A DNA stretch of 64,000 nt from QKTW01 sp052161885. Lineage in GTDB: Bacteria; Bacteroidota; Bacteroidia; Chitinophagales; Chitinophagaceae. The stretch spans positions 4,712,001-4,776,000 of the forward strand of contig CP197396.1 of assembly GCA_052161885.1 (NCBI GenBank), read 5' to 3'. A program made the translations under genes and the position numbers. Each line of letters opens with the position of its first letter. Positions within the stretch are counted from its first letter, which is position 1. Shown in pieces: positions 25,448 to 35,100 of the stretch. The notes beneath the pieces were generated by a model. It saw nothing but the letters and a program-made list of their open reading frames with translations. It had not been told where the DNA came from and ran no database searches.

Positions 25448-26113
25448 ATGCTGCATAGCAAGCCAAAAGAAGACAATTATCTGCATAAGGGGTTAAGAAA
25501 GCAACTGGTTCAATCGCTACGCGATAAAGGTATCTATGACGAACGTGTACTGGCTGCCATCGAAGCTATCCCCAGGCATTTTTTCCTGGACCCTGCATTT
25601 GAGCGGATCGCGTATGAAGACCGTGCATTTCCTATATTGGCCAGCCAGACCATATCCCAGCCATATACTGTGGCATACCAGTCGCAGCTGCTGGAGATCA
25701 AAAAGTTTGACAAAGTACTGGAAATAGGTACCGGCAGTGCTTACCAGGCCTGTGTACTCGCCGAGCTCGGCAGCATGGTTTTTACCATAGAGCGCCAGAA
25801 GGCTTTATTTGATTTTGTAGGAAAATTCTTCTTTCTCAGCAAATACCCGAACATCAAACGTTTTTACGGAGACGGCTATGAGGGGCTGGCTTCATTTGCC
25901 CCGTTTGATAAGATTATTGTTACTGCAGCGGCTCCTTTCATTCCTCCAAAACTGCTGGAACAGCTTAAGCCCGGCGGTATTATGGTCATTCCGGTAGGGG
26001 ATGACAATGGCCAGAAAATGCTCCGCATCACCAAAGACAAAGAGGGGAATATCATGGAAGAAGAGCGCGGCGACTTTGTATTTGTACCAATGCTGAGCGG
26101 CCGCAATAAATAA
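25448..26113 (+). CDS. pcm: Protein-L-isoaspartate O-methyltransferase
   Basis: 221 residues, the usual length. The SAM-binding motif I (KVLEIGTGSAYQACVLAEL, residues 89-107), the GDGYEGL motif after it, and the closing LKPGGIMVIPVG strand are all present, as are the N-terminal KGLRKQLVQSLRDKGI and the substrate loop ISQPYTVA. The enzyme methylates isoaspartate residues in damaged proteins to start their repair. The start agrees with family alignments as I know them. The promoter box lies only 5 bases before the ATG, suggesting a leaderless transcript. Confidence 0.95.
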   Translation: MLHSKPKEDNYLHKGLRKQLVQSLRDKGIYDERVLAAIEAIPRHFFLDPAFERIAYEDRAFPILASQTISQPYTVAYQSQLLEIKKFDKVLEIGTGSAYQACVLAELGSMVFTIERQKALFDFVGKFFFLSKYPNIKRFYGDGYEGLASFAPFDKIIVTAAAPFIPPKLLEQLKPGGIMVIPVGDDNGQKMLRITKDKEGNIMEEERGDFVFVPMLSGRNK

Positions 26114-26116
26114 TAA

Positions 26117-26165
26117 GCTGAAAAGGAAAATAATTGCAGTTTTAACTTAAACGTTAAAATTCAGC
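26117..26165. repeat. Nested inverted repeat between pcm and the T9SS gene
   Basis: GCTGAA (26117) pairs with TTCAGC (ending 26165), and inside TTTTAAC (26140-26146) pairs with GTTAAAA (26153-26159). It may be a weak terminator of pcm or a regulatory site of the T9SS gene. Confidence 0.35.
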
Positions 26166-26222
26166 GAGCATTAATCCGGTCATTTTTTTCGAAGTCTTAT
26201 AGTGGCTAAAACATTATAACGT

Positions 26223-27344
26223 ATGAAAAAAATGTTCCTTCTGCTTATTGCCGGTGCTGTAAGCCTTACGGGTTTTGCGCGCCGCAATACGCCACATACA
26301 CAACAGAAGCAGCCGGTGTCTACAGCCTCACTGCAAAACATCCATCAGCTCGCCGGAACCGCCAATAAGGCTACCGGAGACGGCGATACACTTGAACTGG
26401 CCAACATCACCGGTACAGACACAATAACTGCTTATACCGTAGGCTCCACTGCGGACAGCGGTTTTATCACCGGGCCGAATGTGTATGGCGACAGGGGATT
26501 TGCCGAGCGTTATGACTTCAATGGCGGAGACAGCTCGCTGCAGGTGCTGGGCGTAGTGGCCTTGTTCCACGGAGCATATAACCCGGCATCAACAAACATG
26601 GTAAACTTTAAAGTATGGGATGTATCGGCGCAGGTGCCCACTACGGATCCTAATATCTTTTTCAGCGGCTTTCCCAATAATGTGCTCACGTCAAGGTCTG
26701 TTCCGGTTACATCAATCGGAATAGATAATTCAGGCATGCTGGATACGCCGGTTATTGTTGGTTTCAGCACGCCTACGGCATTTCTTACAAACAGCTTCTT
26801 CGTTGGCTATGATATCAATTATAATTTCTCTTCTATAAATGGCGATAAATTCGGACTTATTTCCAGCCTCGACGGGGAACGTACATCTCCCTTCTTCAGC
26901 GTGAATACGGCGGGCGATACTGTAATTAATGTGCAAAACGCCACTGAATACAATGATCCTTCCGATACGATGTGGCACGACAATGCAACAGATAATTTTT
27001 TCCTGGCCAATGACCTTTACATTTTCCCCATTGTAAAAGTAAAATGGTCGCCAACAGGTGTAAATACAGTTGTCAATAAAAATCTTACTTTTTCCGGCAA
27101 CTATCCTAACCCGGCAACCAATGTGACCAATGTACAGTACAGCCTCAGCCAGCCGGCCGACGTAACGGTACAGATTATGGATATGAGCGGACACGAACTG
27201 AGCCGCTATGACCAGAAAGGCATGGGTGCAGGTGCTCATATGTTGCCAATGGACGTAACTGCATTGTCTGCCGGAACGTACATATATATACTTCGTACCA
27301 GTAATGGTGCCGGCATTGCCAGCAAACTGGCAGTAGTAAAATAG
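26223..27344 (+). CDS. T9SS type A sorting domain-containing secreted protein
   Basis: 373 residues. Signal peptide at 1-18 (MKKMFLLLIAGAVSLTGF, then AR). The middle is a beta-rich domain of unknown function (about 50-280). The last 85 residues are a type A C-terminal domain: YPNPATNVTNVQYSLSQPADV, then VQIMDMSGHEL, and LSAGTYIYILRTSNG near the end with basic residues, as needed for export through the type IX system. The protein is probably released or bound to the outer surface. Followed by a strong terminator, so it is transcribed alone. Confidence 0.9.
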   Translation: MKKMFLLLIAGAVSLTGFARRNTPHTQQKQPVSTASLQNIHQLAGTANKATGDGDTLELANITGTDTITAYTVGSTADSGFITGPNVYGDRGFAERYDFNGGDSSLQVLGVVALFHGAYNPASTNMVNFKVWDVSAQVPTTDPNIFFSGFPNNVLTSRSVPVTSIGIDNSGMLDTPVIVGFSTPTAFLTNSFFVGYDINYNFSSINGDKFGLISSLDGERTSPFFSVNTAGDTVINVQNATEYNDPSDTMWHDNATDNFFLANDLYIFPIVKVKWSPTGVNTVVNKNLTFSGNYPNPATNVTNVQYSLSQPADVTVQIMDMSGHELSRYDQKGMGAGAHMLPMDVTALSAGTYIYILRTSNGAGIASKLAVVK

Positions 27345-27373
27345 TCTCTTTCCTCTCCTCTGACGCATATACC

Positions 27374-27404
27374 GGGCTGGCCAATATAAATGGCCAGCCC
27401 TTTT
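27374..27404 (+). terminator. Rho-independent terminator of the T9SS gene
   Basis: GGGCTGGCCA and TGGCCAGCCC form a perfect 10-base stem around ATATAAA, followed by TTTT. Confidence 0.93.
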
Positions 27405-27497
27405 GATTTCAACAGGTTACCTCTTCTAACATTTCTTTTACATACCTTAAACATAAGTTTAAGAAACAAAGGATATAAAAACTCGGGATTAACCTAT

Positions 27498-27505
27498 TAT
27501 TTTTG
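27498..27505 (+). promoter_or_regulatory. Candidate -7 box of the OmpH-like gene
   Basis: TATTTTTG fits TAnnTTTG and lies 37 bases before the ATG. No clear -33 box was found. Confidence 0.45.
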
Positions 27506-27542
27506 CTGCACTTACTATATTTAAACACTTTAATATTATTGA

Positions 27543-28169
27543 ATGAAAAATGCTTCCCTCGTTCTGAGTACCCTTGCACTGATTGGTGTGCTGATCCTTT
27601 TCGGATTTCATTTTAAAGGAAATAAAGATATGGGGAAACATGCTCCCGTTGCCGGAAATACATCCACATCCGCAGCTACTTCCGGGCATATAGCTTATGT
27701 AAATATTGATACGCTGGAAGAACACTACGAATACCTGAAAAACAAAAAAGACGAATTCAATAAACGCCAGGCGTCTATAGAAGCCGAACTGCAGAACTCC
27801 GCACAGAAAATGCAGAGTGACTATGCGGCATTGCAGCAGAAATACCAGGCCGGTACGCTTACACAGGCCGAAGGCGAGGCAGCACAGAAAAGACTTGCCC
27901 AGATGAAGCAAAGCCTGGACACACGCCAGCAAAGCGTAACAGAGCAGCTGCTGAAAGAACGTGATGCTTTCAATTCTGAAATACAGAAAAAACTCGACAG
28001 TTTTTTGACAGAATATAATAAAGACAAAGGCTACGATTATATCCTTTCTTACTCCAAAGGCAATGTTATTATGTATGCCGATAAACGCCTGGACATTACA
28101 CAGGATGTGATCAAAGGCATGAACGAACTTTCAAAATCCGACAAAGGCGATACACCGGGCAAAAAATAA
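27543..28169 (+). CDS. OmpH/Skp family periplasmic chaperone-like protein
   Basis: 208 residues. An N-terminal hydrophobic segment (about 6-22) acts as signal or anchor. HIAYVNIDTLEEHYEYLKNKKDEFNKRQ begins the OmpH domain and is followed by a long coiled coil (about 60-150, with EAELQNSAQKMQSDYAAL and QMKQSLDTRQQSVTEQL), ending with YILSYSKGNVIMYADKRLDIT. Skp-type proteins hold outer-membrane proteins in the periplasm. The Ser/Thr linker before the domain (about 36-47) is a common Bacteroidota feature. No terminator separates it from the permease gene 30 bases downstream. Confidence 0.88.
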   Translation: MKNASLVLSTLALIGVLILFGFHFKGNKDMGKHAPVAGNTSTSAATSGHIAYVNIDTLEEHYEYLKNKKDEFNKRQASIEAELQNSAQKMQSDYAALQQKYQAGTLTQAEGEAAQKRLAQMKQSLDTRQQSVTEQLLKERDAFNSEIQKKLDSFLTEYNKDKGYDYILSYSKGNVIMYADKRLDITQDVIKGMNELSKSDKGDTPGKK

Positions 28170-28199
28170 TCGTATTTTTTCGCCTAAAATAAACTTGCC

Positions 28200-29627
28200 T
28201 TGGAAAATAAGTCTTCATTCCACCGCTCACTTACATTATTAGACGGTGCCCTGCTCGTAATCGGATCGATGATCGGGTCGGGCATTTTTATTGTGAGTGC
28301 AGATATATCCCGCACTGTAGGCAGTGCCGGGTGGCTCATTTTTGTGTGGTTGCTTTCCGGCTTCATTACACTTTCAGCAGCACTGAGCTACGGCGAGCTG
28401 AGCGGTATGTATCCGCAGGCCGGCGGGCAGTATGTATACCTGCGCGAGGCATACGGTAAACTGTATGGTTTCCTGTATGGCTGGGCTTTCTTTGCCGTGA
28501 TACAAACGGGTACTATTGCTGCAGTGGGTGTGGCTTTTGCCAAATTTGCCGGATATATTGTTCCGCAGATGGGCGAGGGAAATGTATTGCTGGAGCTGGG
28601 GAGTTTTCATATTACAGCAGCACAGCTGGTAGCTATTGCGATTATCGTATTTCTTACCTGGGTAAATACCAATGGCGTGCAAAGCGGTAAATGGATACAG
28701 TTCATTTTCACCTTTACCAAAATAGCTGCCATGGCGGCGCTGGTGATATTTGGCTTTTTCCTCGTAAAAGACAGCAGTATATGGAGCGAAAACTGGTCGG
28801 GCGCATGGATGGCGAAAAAAATAACCACCGGAACAACAGGCGTCATTACTCATGAGAGCCTTTCTTCCAAAGAACTGATCATAGCCATAGGCGTAGCCAT
28901 GGTAGGGGCCCTCTTCTCCAGCGATGCCTGGAACAATGTGACCTTCATTGCCGGTGAGATCAAAAAGCCTGAAAGAAATATCGGGCTGAGCCTTTTTATA
29001 GGTACGCTGGTGGTAACACTGTTGTATGTGTCTATGAACCTGATGTACCTGTATGTATTGCCTGTTACGGAAATAGCACATGCACCGTCGGACAGGGTAG
29101 CCCTGGCAGCTGCATTGAAGATATTTGGCGGAGCAGGTACTACTATCATAGCACTTATGATTATGGTATCTACTTTTGGTTGCAATAACGGGCTCATACT
29201 TTCAGGTGCGAGGGTATACTATACAATGGCTAATGACGGGCTTTTCCTGCCTGCCGCAAAGAAGCTGAACCGCAAAGGTGTGCCTGCTCGGGCATTGTGG
29301 ATGCAGTGCATATGGGCGTCACTTCTATGTCTTTCAGGTACCTATGGCAACCTGCTGGACTTTATCATTTTTACAGTGCTACTTTTTTATATACTCACTA
29401 TAGCCGGTATCTTTGTGCTCCGTAAAAAAGCGCCGGACCATCCGCGTCCGTACAAAGCATTCGGTTACCCGGTAATACCGCTGGTGTATATTGTGCTTGC
29501 TGCAACTATATGCATCATACTGCTGATGTATAAACAACAGTACACCTGGCCGGGCCTTATTATTGTACTTGCAGGTATACCGGTATATTATCTGATACAA
29601 AAAAAGAATGGCGTAGCCAGTGAATAA
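28200..29627 (+). CDS. APC-superfamily amino acid permease
   Basis: 475 residues, about 12 membrane helices. The APC signature is seen at the first helix (GALLVIGSMIGSGIFIVSADISR) and in YGELSGMYPQAGGQYVYLREAYG. The LAT-like branch is suggested by FSSDAWNNVTFIAGEIKKPERN. It imports or exchanges amino acids; the substrate is unknown. The start is TTG: an in-frame stop lies five codons upstream and the first ATG is inside helix 1. The stop overlaps the region just before the heptose kinase gene, so the OmpH, permease and kinase genes may be one transcript. Confidence 0.92.
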   Translation: MENKSSFHRSLTLLDGALLVIGSMIGSGIFIVSADISRTVGSAGWLIFVWLLSGFITLSAALSYGELSGMYPQAGGQYVYLREAYGKLYGFLYGWAFFAVIQTGTIAAVGVAFAKFAGYIVPQMGEGNVLLELGSFHITAAQLVAIAIIVFLTWVNTNGVQSGKWIQFIFTFTKIAAMAALVIFGFFLVKDSSIWSENWSGAWMAKKITTGTTGVITHESLSSKELIIAIGVAMVGALFSSDAWNNVTFIAGEIKKPERNIGLSLFIGTLVVTLLYVSMNLMYLYVLPVTEIAHAPSDRVALAAALKIFGGAGTTIIALMIMVSTFGCNNGLILSGARVYYTMANDGLFLPAAKKLNRKGVPARALWMQCIWASLLCLSGTYGNLLDFIIFTVLLFYILTIAGIFVLRKKAPDHPRPYKAFGYPVIPLVYIVLAATICIILLMYKQQYTWPGLIIVLAGIPVYYLIQKKNGVASE

Positions 29628-29631
29628 TAAA

Positions 29632-30630
29632 ATGTCATTAAAAGATTTGTTTGACCGTATGCAGGATATGCATGTGGTAGTGGTAGGAGATGTAATGCTT
29701 GATAACTACTGGTGGGGCGATGTAGATCGTATTTCACCGGAAGCGCCTGTACCTATTGTAGCGATAAGGCAGCGGGAAAGCAGGCTGGGCGGTGCTGCCA
29801 ATGTAGCACTCAATTGTAGGGCGCTGGGGGCCAAAGTTACCCTGGCAAGCGTAATAGGAGATGATAATGAGGGACGTCAGCTGGCGCAGCTTTGCGAAGA
29901 CGCCGGTATGGACACCCGCCTGATCATGCACAGTGAACGCAGGCTCACGACCACCAAAACCCGTGTCATCAGCCGGAACCAGCATATGCTGCGCCTTGAT
30001 GAAGAAATAGCAGACGATTTATACACAGAAGAAGAGCATCCGTTTATTGACCTGGTATTGCGCTTTCTGCAACGGGAGAAGCCCCAGGTGCTCATTTTTG
30101 AAGATTATAACAAAGGTGTGCTGAAGGAAAATGTGATCCGCAGGATCACAGAGCATTGCAATGAAATAGGTATTATCACTGCTGTCGATCCGAAGAAAAA
30201 GAACTTTCTCGCCTATCGTAATGTTACCATTTTTAAGCCCAACCTGAAAGAAGTGCGTGAAGGGCTGCACCTGCCGATACATCAGGTAACAGCCGAAGAG
30301 CTGAATGAAGCCCACGCCGTTTTAAAGAACAGCCTCGGGCACCAGGTTACTTTTATTACATTATCAGAAAAAGGTGTTTTTTATAACGACAGCAGCAAGG
30401 ACGAGATCATCCCGTCTCACATACGCAACATAGCTGATGTTTCAGGCGCCGGAGATACGGTTATTGCCACTGCGTCACTTATATACGCACTTACGCGTGA
30501 TGCACGCCTTATGAGCAGTGTATCAAACATTGCGGGAGGTCTTGTATGCGAGCAGGTAGGCGTTGTGCCGATAAACCGGGAACAGCTGCTTATAGAAGCG
30601 GAAAACCTGGTACATCATATCTCTGCTTAA
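29632..30630 (+). CDS. hldA: D-glycero-beta-D-manno-heptose-7-phosphate kinase
   Basis: 332 residues from ATG 29632 (MSLKDLFDRMQ); a GTG four codons upstream would overlap the permease stop. PfkB-family features: VVVGDVMLDNYWWGDVDRISPEAPVP, GGAANVALNCRALGA, and the ATP/anion motif DVSGAGDTVIATASL near the C-terminus. This is the kinase half of RfaE/HldE only; the nucleotidyltransferase half is missing, as in organisms with separate hldA and hldC. It supplies ADP-heptose for lipopolysaccharide core. A strong terminator follows. Confidence 0.92.
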   Translation: MSLKDLFDRMQDMHVVVVGDVMLDNYWWGDVDRISPEAPVPIVAIRQRESRLGGAANVALNCRALGAKVTLASVIGDDNEGRQLAQLCEDAGMDTRLIMHSERRLTTTKTRVISRNQHMLRLDEEIADDLYTEEEHPFIDLVLRFLQREKPQVLIFEDYNKGVLKENVIRRITEHCNEIGIITAVDPKKKNFLAYRNVTIFKPNLKEVREGLHLPIHQVTAEELNEAHAVLKNSLGHQVTFITLSEKGVFYNDSSKDEIIPSHIRNIADVSGAGDTVIATASLIYALTRDARLMSSVSNIAGGLVCEQVGVVPINREQLLIEAENLVHHISA

Positions 30631-30645
30631 CAGTTTTTTATATAG

Positions 30646-30682
30646 GAGCTGCACAACGTCGGGGACGGTGCAGCTCTTTTTT
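30646..30682 (+). terminator. Rho-independent terminator of hldA
   Basis: GAGCTGCAC (30646-30654) and GTGCAGCTC (30668-30676) form a 9-base stem followed by six T's. Confidence 0.92.
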
Positions 30683-30730
30683 ATGTGCCTGTATAGCTGT
30701 ATATTGTATGACCAAGAATAATACAGTTTT

Positions 30731-31399
30731 ATGTCAGAATGGGTAGTTAAAATACGTGAGGCTTATTACATCAATCACGATGTAAAGAGATTTGTACTTG
30801 AAAAGCCCCAGGGTTTTATATTTAATCCCGGACAGGCAACTAATGTATCCATTAACAGTCCGGGTTGGGAGCAGCAGGCCCGGCCATTTACATTTACTTC
30901 ACTTAATTTATGGGACTACCTCGAGTTCCACATAAAAATCTACCAGGACCATAACAGTGTAACCAACGAATTGGGTAAGCTGAATGCAGGTGCAGAGCTG
31001 ATATTGCACGATGTTTTTGGTGCTATTGAGTATAAAGGCCCCGGTGTGTTTATCGCCGGAGGTACGGGTATCACTCCTTTTCTGGCCATTCTGAGACAAC
31101 TACAGCTCAATAATCATGTGGTAGGCAATATGTTATTGTTTTCAAATAAATATGCCGAGGATGTTATTTTTGATGAGGAATTGCGCAAAATGCTCGGGAA
31201 AAACTATATAAGCATCCTCACCCGTGAAAACCAGATAGGCTTTGGCGAAACCCATATTAACCGGGATTTCCTTATTGATCATATACACGATTTCAGCCGC
31301 AATTTCTACGTTTGCGGACCGGAGAATTTTGTGACCGAAATCTGCAAACTGCTCCGGGACCTGGGAGTAATGCCGGAAACATTGATTTTTGAGCATTAA
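30731..31399 (+). CDS. FAD-dependent oxidoreductase of the ferredoxin-NADP reductase family
   Basis: 222 residues, shorter than full ferredoxin reductases because no ferredoxin domain is attached. FAD-binding RPFTFTSLN (about residues 52-60) and the NAD(P)-binding GGTGITPFLAILR are clear; the closing CGPENFVTEICKLLRDLGV is the usual C-terminal motif. It transfers electrons between NAD(P)H and a small acceptor such as flavodoxin or a soluble cytochrome (inference). No partner is adjacent. Confidence 0.88.
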   Translation: MSEWVVKIREAYYINHDVKRFVLEKPQGFIFNPGQATNVSINSPGWEQQARPFTFTSLNLWDYLEFHIKIYQDHNSVTNELGKLNAGAELILHDVFGAIEYKGPGVFIAGGTGITPFLAILRQLQLNNHVVGNMLLFSNKYAEDVIFDEELRKMLGKNYISILTRENQIGFGETHINRDFLIDHIHDFSRNFYVCGPENFVTEICKLLRDLGVMPETLIFEH

Positions 31400-31525
31400 A
31401 CTTATGGTAACTTATTGCAATTCAATAGTCGTTTTATTTTAGTATATATGATATATTTTTCATAAATTTATTTTTCCGGAAAGATGAAGTCAGCCGACAG
31501 GTTTTGTCTGTATTTCCATTTTGCT

Positions 31526-32104
31526 CCGGGTATGAAAAAACTTCATTGCATTATTAATTTTTCTTTATTTTTAACACTTGCCGGTTTTTTCGCCCGGCAC
31601 TTTTGGACCCCTGATTGATCTCACTCCTTATTCGGCTTTAATCCTGTAAATTTTTTTTACCAGAACCTTTTAACAATTATCGGATCTATTAATGGCTTAT
31701 CAACGGATGTGGTAATATCTGCATGCATAAGTCTGAAACCTTCAACTTTACACAAATTACATCAGGATTATGCCTTCGTGTTAAAGGCTGGCCACATGGC
31801 CGACGCAGTATAACTGTATAGCACATAAACACCTCACTTCTTATAGCCTTCTTACTGTGTAATACATTTTACACAGATTTTCATCTTAGCCACCCTCTGC
31901 AAGGGCTTATCCATACCGGAATGCCCCGGACTATTACTATGTGTCACAATTTAAAGCACCGTTGGTACTGTGCTTTCATTGTTTTGTATGGCCATAGGTA
32001 TGTAAATACAAGGGAAAAATCTGAAATGCCCTTTCCACAAAGAAAGTAAGATAGGATATAGGCCGAAAATCCTCGAAGAGTAGGCAGTAAACTTAAAAAT
32101 TTTA
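31526..32104 (+). promoter_or_regulatory. Leader region of adhesin 1, related to that of adhesin 2
   Basis: The 705-base gap before adhesin 1 holds no gene. Two blocks match the gap before adhesin 2. The first (about 31526-31700) has GAAAAAACTT, then ATTATTAATTTTTC, and a hairpin TGCCGG/CCGGCA (31579-31599). The second (about 32013-32100) is nearly identical to 40011-40100 and can form CTTTC/GAAAG (32031-32046) and AGGAT/ATCCT (32053-32073). The middle part differs. A shared promoter with a long leader, or a structured RNA, is likely. Confidence 0.65.
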
Positions 32105-35100
32105 ATGATGAAAAAACTGAGTTTTACACGGATCTTACTTACCGTATTCGTGATGCTCATGTGCATTGGTGTCACGCGGGCACAGGTAAATGTTACCGCA
32201 ACAGGAGGGACCACCAGTGCAACGTACACCACCCTGAATGCAGCTTTTACGGCAATAAATGCCGGTACACACACAGGCACGATCAGTATTGTGATCAACA
32301 ACAATACTACAGAACCGGCCACACCTGTACCTCTTCTTGCCAGCGGCACGGGATCTTCCAGCTATACAGCTATTACGATTGCGCCATCCGGTAATGTAAC
32401 AATTAACTCTGCTGCCGCGCCCGCTACAAACAGGGGTATCATAGAACTTGCAGGTGCAGATAATGTGACCATCAATGGTGACGATCCGTCTACTTCCGGC
32501 ACACAAAACCTGACAATACAATCTGTAACGTCTACAACAGCAGGAATTGCCTGTATCAGGCTTTCTTCCAATTCTTCATCCGGAGCTGACGGTGCCAATA
32601 ATGTTACCGTCAAGAACTGTAACATTATCGGGGCCAGGAGTTCTGCCACGGCTACAGATGTGAGCTATGGTATCCAGTTTTCGGATGGTACTTCCACCAG
32701 CTCTTCGGGAACAGGCGCTTACAGCAGCCTGAACACAGTGATCCAAAGCAATGTGATAACAAGATGCTACTACGGAATTCATGCAATTGGTAACAGCACC
32801 AGCTATTATAATACGGGACTTCAGATTTTAAATAATACACTCGGAAATGCTACATCTGCCAATAACATCGGACTTCGTGGCATAGACATTTCTTATACCT
32901 CCGGCGCCGCTACCGGCGCTGCTGTGATCAGCGGCAATGATATTATGGCCGGCGATTACGGAACATCGGGATATGGCGCAACAATAGCGGGTATTGAGGT
33001 GGGAACATCTACATCTTCCACTATTATAAAAAACAACAACATTCACGATATCAACCAGCCTTCTACCGGTGGTTATGGAGCTCACGGGATATACATCACA
33101 GGCTCCGGTTCTGGTATGCAGATCTATAACAACTTTGTACGTGACTGTAAGATGTATGTTTACCAGACAAGCATGAGCAGCCAATACATACCAATAGGGG
33201 TATTTTTTGGCAGCGGCAGTTCCGTAACAAATGTGGTATTCAATCACAATACCATAGTAATGAATCCACAGCTTGCAGCCAGCACTACTTACAGCTCTGC
33301 ATGTCTTGATGTTGCATCGTCAAGTGTGACTTTTACGCAGGTATTAAACAACATTTTTGTAAATAATCATGCAAGTTCCAATGCGTTTGGATTTTATAAT
33401 ACAGCCACATCCAATATATCAGGAGCGACTGTAAACAACAACGATTATTATGTAGTCGCTACTGCACAGATTGGTTATTACAATAGCGCGCGTGCCACGC
33501 TGGCCGCCTGGCAGAGTGCTACAGGAAAGGACGCCGCAGCACTTAATGCCAATCCGTCATTTGTAAGCGCTACAAACCTGCATATCAATTCAGGCACTTT
33601 CTCCCAGCTGGAAAGTGCAGGTGCATCTGCAGCCACTACCGGCATCACTACAGATATTGACGGCCAGACAAGACCAGGTCCCGCCGGTTCTGTAAACGGT
33701 GGTGGAACTGCCCCGGATATGGGAGCTGATGAATTTGACGCAATACCCGCCCAGGTCCCGGCTATTTCAAATGCTACCGCATCTGCTGTGTCTTGTGTTA
33801 CTGCTGCTGCGCACACTGTTACCGCAACTATAGTGGCCAATACAGGTACAATAGGCACTGCTACGCTTAATTATAACAACGGTTCTGCAGGTACTGTAGC
33901 CATGACCTTATCCAGCGGTACTACTGCCAATGGCGTATGGACAGGCACAATACCAGCAGGTACAGCAGGCGTTGCGGTAAGCTGGAGCATTACAGCAACT
34001 AATACAGTTCCGTTGTCCACTACAGTAACAGGAACTTCCTATACGGACGTTCCTCTTGGAACCGCTACTGCTGTAGCTGCTGCATCAGTGAACCCTGTAT
34101 GTTCCGGCAGCCCCACTAATCTCACGGCAACGCTTAACAGCAGTGGTACAATCACGGTAGGAGCAGGCGGCACTACAGCTTCTTCTTACGACGGTATATT
34201 TTATCACCTGTACGGAGGTGCAAAAACGCAATTCCTTATACGTGCTTCAGAGTTAACTGCACTTGGCCTGTCTGCCGGCAACATTACAGCACTCAGCATT
34301 AACATGAGTACTGTTACGAGCCAGTCTTACGCAGGTTTTGCAATTAACATTGCAGCTACTACCAATACAGATCTGAGTGGCGGCCTTGTAAACTCAGGGC
34401 TGAACCAGGTGTATTCTGCTGCAAGCTATACACCTGTTACCGGCGCTAATGCTTTTTCATTTTCAACGCCTTTTGCATGGGACGGAACATCCAATATCGT
34501 TATCCAGTTCTGCTGGAGTAACAATAATGGTGGCGGTACTTCAAACTATGCAAAAATAGATGCTCCGGGCTTTGTATCATGTGCGTATTACAGAGCTGAT
34601 AACCAGACTCCTTCGGCAATATGCGGTGCTACTACAAATACCAGCACCACATCAAACCGTCCGCAGTTCATTTTTACAGGAAATGCGGCACCAGCCATAA
34701 CTGCTTATTCATGGTCTAATGGTAGCACAACAATCGGCACTACTTCTCCACTGACGGTAAATCCTACCGCCAGCACTACTTACACGGCTACCGTTACTGC
34801 AGGAGGTTGTACCAAAACTACAGCACCTCTTACTGTAAACGTAACATCACTGCCTGCGTCACCAACTGCATCCAACTCTGTACAATGTGGCGTAGGTGTT
34901 CCTACAGCATCTGTATCCGGCGGCAGCGGTATATACAAATGGTATAGTGCATCTACAGGCGGCACCTTGTTGCAACGCGGCGGCAGTACTTATACCAGTT
35001 CTATCAGCACAACGACCACATTCTATGTAGTAGATTCCAATGGTCTTTGTGAAAGCGCCCGTGTACCTGTAATTGCTACTGTAACAACACCAGATGCACT

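Noticed and set aside
29620..29631. GTG start for the heptose kinase overlapping the permease stop
   Set aside because: The ATG four codons later leaves a normal 4-base gap and keeps the conserved region; the GTG cannot be fully excluded.
31740..31860. Possible tRNA-like or small RNA gene in the adhesin 1 leader
   Set aside because: Only a short GGCC-based hairpin is seen; no cloverleaf, anticodon arm or CCA-like end can be built.
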